Shown here: positions 12,790 through 24,145 of the stretch, piece by piece
Layout of the letters: the number at the start of each line of letters is the position of its first letter
Numbering within the stretch: the stretch's first letter is position 1
From: Agapanthus africanus
Taxonomy: Eukaryota; Streptophyta; Magnoliopsida; Asparagales; Amaryllidaceae
DNA: 64,000 nucleotides
Direction of reading: 5' to 3'
Assembly (NCBI GenBank): GCA_030015575.1
Contig: CM057344.1
Location: forward strand, 182,979,044 to 183,043,043
Translations under genes and position numbers: made by a program
Notes under the pieces: generated by a model
Database searches by the model: none
Told to the model about the DNA's origin: nothing
Seen by the model: the letters and a program-made list of their open reading frames with translations, nothing else

Positions 12790-12835
12790 GAGTGTTTCTT
12801 TTCTCTCTCTCTCTCTTTGACAGCGACCTTTGACC

Positions 12836-15800
12836 GACCCTAGACTATGACTCAGTGACCAAGTTGACCGAACCTTCTTAAAATACTGGCTTTTGGATTG
12901 TCTAAAGTTTCATAAGTCATTGCCGCTCCTTCTTTTACCTTTTGCATTTCTCAGAACACCCCGTATTACTACGGACATCCACTTCCATTGGATAGATCCA
13001 TCGTATGGTTATATACGAACTCGAAGGGACTTCTTCGAAGATGGATCCAGGTTCAGGAGAAATAGAATTGGTTTATTCAGTTGTCTTATATTATCACCTT
13101 CTCTCAAGATGCGAGGGCTCCTTAGTTTAGGAGAGCACACCTATTACGCTTATTGGATAGTCTTATTCCAAACCATAGGCAGGTGCCGAAAGGTAGGGAA
13201 TGGAGAAAACCAATTAGCCTAAGTAGGGTGTGCAGAAGGTAATATGTAAAGACAAAATAAAGGGATTAAAAAGAGGGCAAAGTAAATTGCGACTGCTATC
13301 ATTCACGACCAAACCGCGTAGTTCATCGCCACTCCTATTTCACCTTTGCTTTTTCCCCAGTTCGGGAGAAATAGAATAAAGGTATTGTTCAGTTGTCTTT
13401 TATCATCACCTTCTCTCAGGTTGCGAGGATTGGGAGAGTACACCTATTATGCTTACTGGATAGTCTTCTTCCAAACCATAGGCTGGTGCCGAACGGTAGG
13501 GAAGGAAGAAAACCATTTAGCCTAACGATGGTGTACAGAAGGTAATGAATAAAGACAAATAAAGGGATTTGGAGAGATGGCAAAGAGATATACGGTTAAA
13601 GTCATGAATTGGATTATGGAAGAGGCATTACTATAAATACCAGAGTACCCCTACGAAACATTTTCATGTTTCAGTTTCACTGTACATTGCTAAAGGAAAA
13701 CTGATTTCCCGATTAGATACTTACTCCAGGGTATGTATTTACCAGGTTTCATTATCATATCTGTATGGTTTTACAGATGATTAGTGGGAGGAAGTTACTG
13801 GGAATTAGGTGATCATCCTCATTATATCAGAATTCGTTGTAATTGGTGATATTTGAGAAAATCGCCTGGGTACAGTTTTCAACCTACGACGCACAAGGTT
13901 TAGAGTTATTCAACTCAGCGGACTTATACAGAGTATTGTATGTTGTCCAGTGTCCGTAAGGACAAAGGGGTAGGTCCTTGTACTATGTTCTGTTTACTTG
14001 TGACTTCTCTAGTTATTAGACAAGTGTTTCGTAGAAATACAATGTTTAAGTTTTGAGAAGTTATAGGTAAAGGAATAAAGTAGAGAACCAGGTGTCGCAA
14101 GTATCAGGATTCTTCAAAGAAATCGAAGATGTAGATTCTTGTGATTGGTATTCAGTTGATAGTAACGGTTTTGAGAAACTTGTTTCTCTTTCAGGTTACT
14201 CATAATTGGATGGATTCCTAAGTTGAGTAATGCTGATAAGCCTCTCTCCATTAAGTTGATATGCACTGGAGAAAGCTGCATGATTTGAATCTAGTTCCAA
14301 TTAAATTAGTGCCTCTATTTCTATATTGTATATAGAATGGTTCATATCTTAACAATATTAAGGTAAGGGGAGTTGTCCAGCTTATGCTTAAAACCAGACA
14401 CTGGATAACTCAAGGCACGTTTCTGTAATGGCTGTTTGTAGGTTGACCCTGGCTTTGACGAGGGTTGACATTTCTACCATCTGGAAGATCAATAGTGATA
14501 TTGTTCTTACCTCGCCACAGTTTTAGTAAAATGAATTTTTTCAGAAAACAGTAGTGGGAGTATGGTAGAACTGGAAGTGATTCCAGAACCGCAAACGATT
14601 ACGGAAAATTTAATAGGACCTATATATTCAATCAGGTTTTGACATTCCAATAGCCACTCCGTAGATATGGTGGGTAACCTCAGACACCCGAGAGGTACTC
14701 CGGTACCCTCAAGGACGGTGACAAGAAGGTTCTTGTTTACCCAGACTTGATACTACTGTTGTTCCAGACTATGAGACCCGGCAGAAGGATAAGTACAGCG
14801 TCGTTCTAAACTAGTTTTAGAAGTACATGTATATATTATTCTGCCAGAGGGTTGTCGTAGTCAGTGGGAGCAGCGGAAGCATAGTGGACAAGTAGCTTAT
14901 GTCTATTTATAGATTTCAGCAGTTATAGCGGAGATAGATCATCTAATTTTGATGAGACAGTCATGGCTTTGACTTCATCAGAATAGGGGATGGATCTGTT
15001 GAAAAGGTAGTAGGGTGTGATGTCCTGATATTTGGATGACGTACACAGAGTAGGAAGTGAAATTCCTATACTACGATCGGTTGTACTTTGATAGCCATAC
15101 AGTTGTTTCTCCACAAAGGATATGGATATAATATCAGACATTCTGGTTACTAGATCTATGGTTTTAGATCTAGATTTGGGTAGTTTCCCAATTTGGGTAC
15201 TTTGACAGTATTCTAATGGTATTTAGAATAGATGACTCCTGGCATGGTGGTGTACCTGCAGATGATGGAGTCACCCTCTCTAAAGGTGTCTTATAGACTA
15301 AAGGGGAGAAGGATGTACATGATTGGCAGATCACTTGCTTAGGCAATTGAGTCAATCATGAGATGTCAAGTACCACACCAGATGTTGTTTTTTGCACTAG
15401 ATGTGATAAGTTTATATTAATCCAATCCTGAAGAAACATAAGGAAGCGGTTTTAGAACATAAGTGCATGTTCTATGGATTTGATGACGGCAGCCTCCTTC
15501 GGGAGACGGTTATCATTCCGGGCTTCAAAGGTGACATGGATGACAGAGTGATTGTCAGAGTTATAGTTTTCCCTCCGACGAGGGACAATATTATGGACAT
15601 GTGGTCTAAGAGGATACCGTGGGAGGTATGGTGCTGGATACTGATTAGGTTCAGTAATCAATACAGTCTAAGAAGTTTGGATTTGGAGTTCATTTATGAA
15701 CTAGGTCCCATCAGATGTTCAGACATATTCTAAGACAGGTATTACTCGATTCGGGAGATGACTTTCTCCGCGAACTTGAGATTTAGAGAGACATAGAAAG

Positions 15801-15945
15801 AAACATCAGGGCGGATCCAATCACTGAAGCTATTTCTCGAACACAAGAGTTTTACAAACTAGCTTTGTGAAACTGATTAGTAGGGGAGTTGGATGTTCGG
15901 TATCACACGGGCTGTGAGTATGCGACATCGCAATAATTAGCCTTG
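12836..15945 (+). pseudogene. E3 gag-pol remnant
   Basis: Highly decayed coding region. It can be placed by alignment with E4 (18100-21092) and, through E4, with E1 and E2: 13900-14100 corresponds to the integrase core region, 14340-14420 to the 'ggttgtccggc' block, and 15430-15640 to the RNase H region. Stops and frameshifts occur throughout; no frame exceeds about 110 codons. A tandem duplication of about 300-380 bp lies near its start (12905-13282 and 13315-13585), in the part that in E4 looks like a gag remnant. Confidence 0.7.
12905..13585 (+). repeat. Diverged tandem duplication in E3 coding remnant
   Basis: The two units (about 12905-13282 and 13315-13585) share in order 'ggagaaatagaat', 'ttcagttgtctt', 'atcaccttctctca', 'gagagcacacctatta' or close variant, 'ttccaaaccataggc' and 'ggcaaag'. 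E4 has one unit (about 18190-18570), so the duplication is specific to the E3 lineage. Confidence 0.8.
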
Positions 15946-15961
15946 AGTGCAAGTGGGAGAT
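15946..15961 (+). other. E3 polypurine tract
   Basis: AGTGCAAGTGGGAGAT directly before the 3' LTR. The identical 16-mer stands before the 3' LTRs of E1, E2 and E4. Confidence 0.92.
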
Positions 15962-18057
15962 TGTTGGAGATAGTTCCCTCAAAGTCAATTATTGGATCGC
16001 AGGTACGTGATTGTAATGATTGAGGCAGGACCTATACCGATATGACAGTCTTGCTCGTGATGATAGTATGCTATCTGGTTTGTCTTTATCATCGTATACA
16101 TGCTTTAGTTCGCTATTGCATGTTGATAGAGCCCATAGGATTCTTGCTTGACTGCCAGTAGTATGATGGCGATCATATACGTGGGAGTTGGAGTCTATAA
16201 GCACATCCTTAAAAGTGTCCCTAGTCGTGGGAGTTTCGAGACAGGGCATCGATACTCCAGAGTAGACTAGTGTATACAGTCGAGACCCCGAAGAGGAGCG
16301 GTGGCCGGTCTCACTAGCCACTGGTGTCAGTTAGATCACCTAAGATGTATACAGGTGCTCATTAGGATATGAGTGCACCGGACAGGACTCGCCGAGAACA
16401 TGCTAGTTGGTATTATACATATCGTCATATAGTAGTTCCCTGATGACATGTGTACAGATTAGTTTGTCGACCTGAGATCGTCATTTGTCTCCTGTGAGTT
16501 CCCACTGTGCTTTGATTCCTACCCTACCACGCTCAAAGGAGACGTGCAAACAGGTATTTTTTGGGTACAGTCTCGAGCCATATGGAGGCAGTGAGCGGAT
16601 CGTCGGGGATTCGTCTCTCCCGGTATTGAGGGTTGATGTCGCACAGTGCACGGGTGGCCATCACTAGAAATCCTTGGCCGAGGTAGTTTCTCATGGAGGC
16701 AGTGGAGAATTACTGATTTGGATCAGTAGTTTCTCAGGAGGTGATGGGCTTCATGCCAACACGATTTATCGCGTTATTAGGGGTCTAACTTTATCCACCC
16801 CCTAGACTTGATATGCGATACTCTTTAGACGAACGGACCGGACTGTACGGATATTGTCACTGTCAGGCTCAGTAGGGTTTATGGATGAGTTCGCTCGTCA
16901 GCTTCCCTTCCAATCAATACATAGGCAAACCGTTACGTACAGCTTGTACCTCTGACGTGCTAGAGGTTATACCCAGTGCCAGAGTGTTGATGAGTCATTA
17001 GAGTCCCCCACAGACACTTTCCCAAGTTCGGGCGAAACGTTGTAGAGGCCGTATGGTTTTATGGCAGGGTTCGGAAAATGCACGTGCGTTTTCGCATGTG
17101 TCATTTTTCGGGCAGATAATACTGGTTGGCTTTGGTTTAAGCCGGATCCGAGTATTATGCTGTGTAGATATAATATCTTTGTCTCAGTTGCATTTGTATT
17201 CGGTCGTAATACAAATGCGGGTATGTTTATACTGTTAGGGGGTTATCCTGAAATTCGTTTCGGGATCGCTTTTGGAAGTTGCCAGTTTCCTGTTTTCTAT
17301 CAGCCGTATTTAACATTTGGTTAAATGCGGATTTATCTTTTCTTGGGATGAGTGTGGAAGCTTCTAGAAGAGGTGACTAGGTTTGTGACTCATCACTTGC
17401 ATTAATGTGTTGATGAGGTGTTTTAATGAGTCACCATTTTTGCTTTAATGTGTTTTGTTCTTGCTAAGATATTTGCTTAAGATCTTTCATGATGCATTAT
17501 TGCTTAGGGTTACCTCCCTTGCTCCTACACTCACCCTCTCCTCTTTAAATATTGGCCGGCCCCCCTCTTGCTAGGTAGGGGGATGGTTCATTTGGAAAAA
17601 GATTATGTATTTGGTTCATGAAAATTTGTATACTCATTTTCTCATTTCATATCGATCCAAACGGCAACTTCATTAACCGTTCGTCCATAGCCTTGGACGT
17701 AACGAGACAAAGTATTCTACTCATTCTCTACATCATCTTGGTCGTCTCTTTTAGCAAACTTGACGATCGAGTTGCCTCGGTTCAGAGGCGGGAGCCCGTT
17801 TAAAGATCCGTCGACATGGTGCCACCTGGACGAGAAGATTAGAGATTCAGGAGATCGGAGCAGCCGCAACGAAGCGTGGGATGATGGTTGAAGACCGAAG
17901 GACTCGGATCGTTCGGTATAATATTTCTTCCCACTTTGTTTGTTAGTTTAGCTTTAATGGCAGATCCGGGTTATAGTACGCGATAGCACCGGTTGTAAAA
18001 GTTTTTGTTCCGCATTTGGCGTCTGTTAGACGGCCGGGGCACTACCGTAGACTTACA
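15962..18057 (+). repeat. E3 3' LTR
   Basis: Begins TGTTGGAGATAG, ends GACTTACA, followed by the tagag duplication. It is 13 bp longer than the 5' LTR because of an extra segment around 16686-16705 (part of 'tttctcatggaggcagtgg') and a short deletion near 17936. Confidence 0.9.
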
Positions 18058-21000
18058 TAGAGTACACGACGAGTGTTTCTTTTCTCTCTCTCTGGCAGCG
18101 ACCTAAGACTAACCCTAAACTAAAAACTTATAAGCCTAGTTAACCAAACCTTTTAACAATCAATAGTTTTGGAATATTATGATTGCCCTATTTCACGACA
18201 TAGTTGCATATGTCCTTACTCCTCCCACTTCACATTTTGCTTCCTCCAGAACACTCTGTAATACAGAGATCCATAATGTTTGGAAGGCAATCATATAGTT
18301 AGATATGAACTCGAAGAAATTGTTTCAGTCGAGGATGGTCGCAGGTTCTGGAGAAAGTGAATTGTATATGATGCAATTCATGTGTCTCTCCTCTCTACCT
18401 TATCAGAAGTTTGAGCGCTTCTTAAATAAGGAGAATATACCAGTTACGCTTGTTGGATTGTCTTCTTCCAATCCCGATACTGGAGCTGAAAGGAAGGGTA
18501 AGAAGAAAACCAACTAATATAGTTTCGGTATACGAAAGGTAAGAAAGAAAGACAACAATAAGGGAAAAAGTGAACAGAAAGGAAAATACACCTACTGTTA
18601 TGAGCCGGGGCAATGAAAGAGGTATTACTTGGAATACCCGGCCACCGCTTGAAATATTTTGATATTTTATGTATTCTATCTGATTGTAATCGAAAACTGT
18701 TTTCCAATTAATTTTGAATCCTGGGTATATAGATACCGGATTAAAATCCCACCTCTATAAGTTGTTACAGATGCTGAGAATGATTAGATTATTGAAAAAT
18801 TTGATTTGATCCTCAATGTCGGATATCGGAGCAATTGTTGCTATTGGAGAAATCACCTGGTTTTGTCTTTCGGCAAACTGTTGGTTTTGAATATCAGTAA
18901 TTATGCACCAACTTTTAAAAACTGATATATCTGTCTCTTTATTTGATAAAGTGGGATATAAATTTTCAAAAAAATATGTTATGAACATTTGCCTTTATCA
19001 TTTGATGATTGGATGAGATGCATTGAAGAACAGGATATACATTCTTAACCAAAATACAGTTTTCAAAATACAACATACAGAGTATGAGTTAGTGAACTCA
19101 TAGAACTTATACATAATGATGTATGTTGTCCGGTGTCCGCACGGATAAAGGATTGGTGCTCATACTTCGTTCCATTTTATTATGAATTCTCTGATTTTAG
19201 ACACGCATTCTTGTTAAAATGCAAAATCCAAAGATTTTGAGAAGTTCATAAGATATAGGAATAAAGTATAGAACCAAACATTAGAAGTATCAAGATTCTT
19301 CGAAGTGTTCGAAGATATGGATACGTATTCAAGGTATTCCGTAGTTATATTACCAAGAATTTAATTCTCTCTCAAATTACTCATCCGTAAGTGCGCTCCT
19401 TGATGAGTAATATTGTAAAGCCTTTTTCGATTAAAGGATATACTAGAAATAGATGTATATCAATTGATACCGGTTCCAACTAAATCAATGTCTCAAATTC
19501 TATATGTGATATAGAATGGGTTATCATCTTAACATTGTTAAGATATTGAGTTGTCCGGCTTATGCTTAAAACCATAATCCGGATAAACTCAAGACACGTT
19601 TCAGTAATGATAGTTTGTGGGTTATCCCGGCCATTGACGAGGGTTTAACTTTCTACCATTTTCGGGATCAAAAGTTGTTTTTTTTCTCGACATGCAACCT
19701 TTTTAGAAAAGGGATTTTTTGCAAAAGAAATTAGCGGCAGTATGGTAGAACTGGAAGTAATTCCAGAACCACAAACGGTTATGGAGGATTTAGTAAAACC
19801 TGGTGATTCAATTGACCCTGACAAACTTTAGCCTACTCTGCACATTTAGTAGGTGACCTCAGCCACCTGAGAGGTACTATGTTTTCCTCATTGAAGGTGA
19901 CAAGGAGGTTTGCGTCATGTCATGATGACCGTACTATATCAGCAGGCCATAGGAAGTGGTGACTTCCGACTGATGGTTGGGTGCCAAGTTATCCTAGTTG
20001 GACTTCATGCACTGCAACAAAGTGAGGACTTTGTTGGGTACTCCTGAAGGGCTAAAACCTATTAGGAGCAAGTAGATCTTGCGAGATCAAAGCAAATGGA
20101 AAGGTAATGACTTAATAAGGCTAGACTTGTAGTAAAAGGTTTTCATCAAATACCCATTGTGGATTGTGATGAAACTATTATTTCAGTGTCTGTGCTTAAG
20201 TCCATACGGATAAAACTTGCCATTGTTGTCTTTCATAACTATTATATCTGGCATGTGGATGACTATAACTTTTTTCTATATTGGATTTAGAAGTGTACGT
20301 ATATATGACTCTACTAGAGGGTTATCTTAGTCAGTGGCAGCAGCGGTAAGAGTGCAAGTTGCTTAAGTTTATTTTTAGACTAAAGCAGTCATAGCAGAGA
20401 AGGATCATATGTTATGATGATATGGTCAAAGCGTTTGACTTCATCAAAATGAGAGATGAACCTGGTATTTGTAAGAAGATAGTAGGGAGTGTTGTCAAAT
20501 TCCTTATATAGTATGTGGATGACATACTCTTAATAGAAAGTGTTGTTCCTATGATACAAATTGGTAAAACAATGGTGATCACATGAGTTTCTTCATATAG
20601 GATATGGATATCAGTCCAATTCTGGAGAAACATAAGGTAGCAGTGAAGAGAATTTGATGTTCTTAGTGTATGATAATGGCAGCCTCCTGAAAGAGATGGT
20701 TACCGATTCTAGCATCTCATACAAGACAGAGTGTCTGTCACAAGTTAAAAGTTTACCCTCTTTTGAGGAGCAGGATATTAGAAAGAGTTCCAAGTAGGAT
20801 ACTGAGGTAGTCATAGCGATGGATGTTGATTGTGAATCAGCAAAAGGGTACCGCCTGAGAATTCACTGGATATAATTGTTCATTTATGAACATGATCCCA
20901 TCATCAGTCCAGGAAAATACTATGGCAGGTATCGCTCAGTTCGGGAGATATTTGACCTCCGTGAAATTCAGATTCTAGGAGAAACATAAGATGCACTATG

Positions 21001-21092
21001 TCGTTTCCACTCATTGAGGCTGGTTCTCGAATACAGTTTGTGAAACTGTTAGTACGGAAGTTGGGTATGAGATACCGTAATAATTGGCCTGA
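18058..21092 (+). pseudogene. E4 gag-pol remnant
   Basis: Coding part of the outer copia element, resuming after E3 with the pyrimidine-rich string ending 'ggcag|cgacc' (about 18071-18102). A gag-like stretch (18305-18640) includes a frame with a zinc-knuckle-like remnant C-Y-E-P-G-Q-stop-K-R-Y at 18584-18640, in which the expected His and Trp codons appear mutated. Later landmarks match E1/E2 in order: protease region about 18720, integrase about 19080-19290, RT about 20100-20550, RNase H about 20630-20800. There are stops and indels throughout. Confidence 0.7.
18305..18640 (+). pseudogene. Probable gag C-terminal remnant of E4
   Basis: An open stretch of 70 codons (18305-18517) rich in Lys at its end is followed by a degraded CCHC-like knuckle at 18584-18640 (Cys-Tyr, Pro-Gly, then Lys-Arg). 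In copia elements the nucleocapsid knuckle lies directly upstream of protease, which fits its place here. E1 and E2 have no equivalent between the pyrimidine junction and protease. The assignment rests on motif shape and position only. Confidence 0.45.
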
Positions 21093-21108
21093 AGTGCAAG
21101 TGGGAGAT
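21093..21108 (+). other. E4 polypurine tract
   Basis: AGTGCAAGTGGGAGAT, identical to that of E3, immediately before the truncated 3' LTR. Confidence 0.9.
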
Positions 21109-21527
21109 TGTTGGATAGAGGTGCCCTAAAAGAAATTATTGTAATTGAAGGAGGACCTATATGAGAGAACAATCTTATTCGAGATGATAGTATACTATCC
21201 AGTTCGCCTTTATTTTTCATGTGGTGCATTTGATTTACTATCACATATCGTTTAGACATGAGATAAAGCCCTAGGATTTTGCTTGACTACCAGGACGATA
21301 ATGGAGATCATATTAATAGGGCCTGAGTAGTCAATAAGCACATCCTTAAATGTCCCTAGTCATAGGAGTATCGAGACTAGGCATCAGTACTTTAGTTTAG
21401 ACTAGTGTGTACATTTCCTGACTCGGTTGGAGGGTGATAGCTGATCCTACAGTTATTGGTGCTTGACATTGAGGATTGTATATAGGTGCTCATTGGATGG
21501 GTTACACTGGACGGACTCACTAAGAAC
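21109..21527 (+). repeat. E4 3' LTR, truncated
   Basis: Begins TGTTGGATAGAGGTGCCC and follows the copia LTR pattern ('gatgatagtatactatc', 'gggttacactggacggactc') for about 420 bp. It then stops aligning at 'aagaac', where intact LTRs continue for about 1.7 kb. The missing part was lost at the junction with the G cluster. Confidence 0.8.
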
Positions 21528-21574
21528 TTAAGTTAAATGCAAATAGAAGGATCTCAAAAATACAATTTTTTTTG
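21528..21574. other. Filler DNA at the E4/G0 breakpoint
   Basis: About 47 bp that match neither side well. The 13-mer cttaagttaaatg occurs at 21527-21539 and again at 21582-21594, the second copy being native to G elements. That pattern suggests end joining with template switching. Confidence 0.6.
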
Positions 21575-21894
21575 ATATAATCTTAAGTTAAATGATGGGG
21601 AAGTGTGAAGAATATGGGTGGATAATTTGCGGGTCGATGATAATAGAATTCTTAGTTAGAAAATCTAATTGGAGAACAAAAGTCGATGGGCTAAATTGAT
21701 AGGATTTTGTGGGTAGTATCCGCTGAAAACCCTCAGGAGACAACACTCCTCCTACTAGGGACACCTAGAGGTTTAACGGCTTGTTGCACGAGCTCAGTGC
21801 AATCGCGTTTCCCTGCGAAAGTGCGGTTAGGTTTTTGTAGAGAATAAAAAATAAGTTTGCTCGAGGACGAGCAAAAGATAAGTTTGGGGGTATT
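21575..21894 (+). mobile_element. G0: 3' end of a G-family element
   Basis: Aligns with 36613-36931 of G1 and 58350-58655 of G3. It contains the near-3' hairpin TTGCAC...GTGCAA, the hairpin TTTGCTCG-AGGA-CGAGCAAA (21856-21875) and the polypurine tract AAGTTTGGGGG (about 21880-21890) just before LTR A. The rest of this copy was lost at the breakpoint. Confidence 0.85.
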
Positions 21895-22280
21895 TGTTCA
21901 CACCATAATATTGTATTATTATATTCCCCATTCTTATTCTTTTTATAAATAAATAGGTGCTTTTGACGCATGTCTGCTACATGTTACAGGTTACAGGTTA
22001 CAGGTTCTTAGACAGGAAACAGTGAAAACGATGAAAAGACGATGCAAAAGTGGACTTTGACCAACAAATAGAAAGATCTTAGTCAAGCCTACACAAAGAT
22101 AAAGTTCACAAAGCATAAGGCAGCGTAAGGTCCAAGAATACAAAGCGAACGGTTAAAAATCCATTGCAAATTGTTCACTGAAGATCTGGAACCAATGTAG
22201 AAGCCCAAATGGAAAAAATTATAAATAAATAACCAGACAAGAGGACCCAGAATCAGCCCAGAAAAATATATCATAAGAAC

Positions 22281-22360
22281 TCACCAAAGGGCCGCGGAAC
22301 CGCGGCCCAAGGCCTACCAATGCCGCGGTTCCGCGGCCGTCTAGGGCAATCAGGTGGTGA
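22281..22360. other. Paired CCGCGG palindrome module in LTR A
   Basis: GGCCGCGGAACCGCGGC (22290-22306) and its exact reverse complement (22322-22338) with a 15-nt loop, framed by TCACC (22281) and GGTGA (22356). LTR B repeats it at 37311-37390 with one C-to-T change. Variants lie in C (49865-49912), D (59592-59640) and in the G leaders. Confidence 0.9.
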
Positions 22361-22463
22361 AAATTTTAGCAATGTTTGGTGCGGCTCTGGAAAGATTTCC
22401 TAGGGGTATATTTGTAATTTTAGACATGCGGATCAAAATGTAACCCTAGGGTTTCCTATTCTC

Positions 22464-22471
22464 TATAAATA
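22464..22471 (+). promoter_or_regulatory. TATA box of LTR A
   Basis: TATAAATA within 'ctctataaatagg'. Counterparts: 37494-37501 in LTR B; on the minus strand about 49731-49740 in LTR C and 59459-59466 in LTR D. Transcription would start about 30 bp downstream. Confidence 0.7.
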
Positions 22472-23253
22472 GGAACCCAAAACATTGTATTTTCTTTATG
22501 CCTCCTTTTAATAATAAATTCCAGAACTCTTTTGGAGAGCATCGGTGTTTTCTTTTCCATTCAGAAATTCAGATCTGACAAACCTGCATGGATGATTGGA
22601 GGGATGCATCTGTAAGTAGATTTAATTTCTCGCCCTAGTTTAGATTTCAATTCTTTGCCCAAGGTAGATTTAATTTCATGCCCTAGGAACTTGTTTAGGA
22701 TTTAGCTTTGGGGAAGGATTTTGAGAGATGAGATCTCTCATCCCTTTCTTACCCACCAAATATTTACAATAGGACTCCATGCATACACGCACACACCGTG
22801 CCCTACGGCATCCTACCCCTCGAGGTAACGATGACACCGTAGTTTAAAGGCCCGGTTGCGCGCGTTTTCCATGGAGGTTAGGGTAAGGATCTCTAAAGAA
22901 AGGACAAGAACGTAGAGGAAGGAAAACCTTCCCGAATGGATCTAATCCCCTTTATTGATAATTACCATAACTCCTCATAGATCTTCATTCGGGTATAGAA
23001 AGCGTTGAGATTTAATTGCATTTCCAAACCATCCCTAAACCTAACCCTAGCAAGAATAGATCTAGATAATCGTAGATAGATTAATTTAGGTTTTTAGATT
23101 TAATAACCAATCCGAACACCCTTCGGAATTAACTCGTTTGAGCGATTAGGAAAATTACAACATCCCTGTGGACCGACCCGTACTCATCGGCTAGCTTCAT
23201 GCGACGCCGTTCTTGATTGCAGTATAGAAATAGTTTTTGACATACAAATCAAA

Positions 23254-23272
23254 TGGCGCCGTTGCCGGGGAT
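23254..23272 (+). promoter_or_regulatory. G1 primer binding site (tRNA-Asp)
   Basis: TGGCGCCGTTGCCGGGGAT is complementary to the 3' end of plant tRNA-Asp(GUC), the primer used by Athila/Tat-type Ty3 elements. It is two bases after LTR A. Confidence 0.9.
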
Positions 23273-24043
23273 GGCGTAGAATTTTCTTTTCGCGATTTCG
23301 GGTTAATCATAAAATTAAAAAATCATAAAATTAAAAAATCATAAAAATCTGAAAAATCCCAAAAATTATAAAAATATATCAATTGTTATTTTTTAGAAAG
23401 GTTACTTTGTTGTTTGTATTTTTGCAGGATTTACAAACAAAGACGGATCTGGAAATTTCCAGAAAGCAAAACAGAAAAGAGAAGATCAGAGCAGAGGAGA
23501 ATTTCAGAAACAGAACAACAGAAAAATTCTCGAGACGTGAACCTCCCACTAGACCGTGAATCCGCGGCAAAAACCGCCTTCTGCCGCCTTTCCGCTGCGC
23601 TCTGGAGAGATCTCGGGATCTGCGCCGCTTCAGTTGCCGCGCTTCCGCCGCGCCAAGCCGCCTACAACCGCGATTCCGTGGCTATCTAGTGTCTTCAGAG
23701 CAGGAAATTTGCTCTGTAAGCTTCTCTGGTTCATCCTCTGTAATTTTTGAAATATATTTTCTGAAAAATGCCGGCAGGATTTTGTGCACTTTAAAAATAT
23801 ATTCCCTTCCATATAACAATCTTGTGCAGGATTTTTGGGCCCCGCTTAAACTAAATTGATTACAAGTAATATTGTGTTGATGCATATCTTTTTTCTCTAA
23901 AATCTTTTTGCAACAAAATTTGTCCAAATAAAGAGAAAAAGAATAAAAACAAAAAGGACAAATTTTATTAGAAACTTGCAAAATTTTTGGCCTCAAATAG
24001 ATCCTTGCACCACAAACTTTCTTTCTTTCCCCTTTCTTACAAC
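23273..24043 (+). other. G1 leader
   Basis: Non-coding. It starts with an A-rich stretch of 'aaaaaatcataaaa' units, then 'tttttgcag|gat' (about 23418-23430), a GC-rich block 23556-23690 with degenerate CCGCGG elements, a second 'gccggcag|gat' (about 23770), and a third '..gtgcag|gat' (about 23823). The three AG|GAT strings recur in G3 (54640, 54990, 55045) and look like splice acceptors, though no donor is proven. It ends at the ORF start codon. Confidence 0.7.
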
Positions 24044-24145
24044 ATGGGTATCCCACATAATAAATCACTTGCCGAACTTTGGTATCTCGAACCTAATTTT
24101 GCGTCATACGTCAATTTGTTCGGTCAATTTAAAGACGATCCTTCC
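24044..24145 (+). pseudogene. G1 ORF, first 34 codons
   Basis: N-terminal part of the uncharacterised G-family protein, starting MG.PHNKSLAELWYLEPNF. It is cut by copia element E1 after codon 34; the reading frame resumes in phase at 33658 once the 5-bp duplication cttcc is counted once. Confidence 0.85.

Larger units (their letters stand above)
8432..18057 (+). mobile_element. E3: degraded Ty1/copia retrotransposon, complete ends
   Basis: A 9626-bp element with two LTRs (8432-10514 and 15962-18057), an initiator tRNA-Met primer site, a polypurine tract, and the 5-bp duplication tagag at 8427-8431 and 18058-18062. It inserted into E4 directly before the pyrimidine-rich junction that precedes E4's coding part. 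By eye the LTRs differ at roughly 60 positions (about 3%) plus one 16-bp and one few-base indel, so it is clearly older than E1 and E2. No coding frame survives. It is probably non-autonomous now. Confidence 0.9.
21895..23251 (+). repeat. G-family LTR A
   Basis: Starts TGTTCACACC after a polypurine tract and ends CAAATCA two bases before a tRNA-Asp primer site, so it serves as 3' LTR of G0 and 5' LTR of G1 at once. It is 1357 bp; LTR B is 1348 bp, most of the gap being one extra 8-bp unit of 'ttacaggt' near 21990. A TATA box (tataaata, 22464-22471) and an AATAAA-like run (about 22511) mark U3-R. The CCGCGG module is at 22281-22360. Confidence 0.88.

Noticed and set aside
23414..24068. Short ORFs in the G1 leader (91 and 128 codons)
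   Set aside because: Not conserved in frame in the G2 and G3 leaders.
24044..24145. Idea that the G ORF encodes an env-like protein
   Set aside because: No signal peptide, transmembrane pattern or cysteine array is convincing; left as unknown function.
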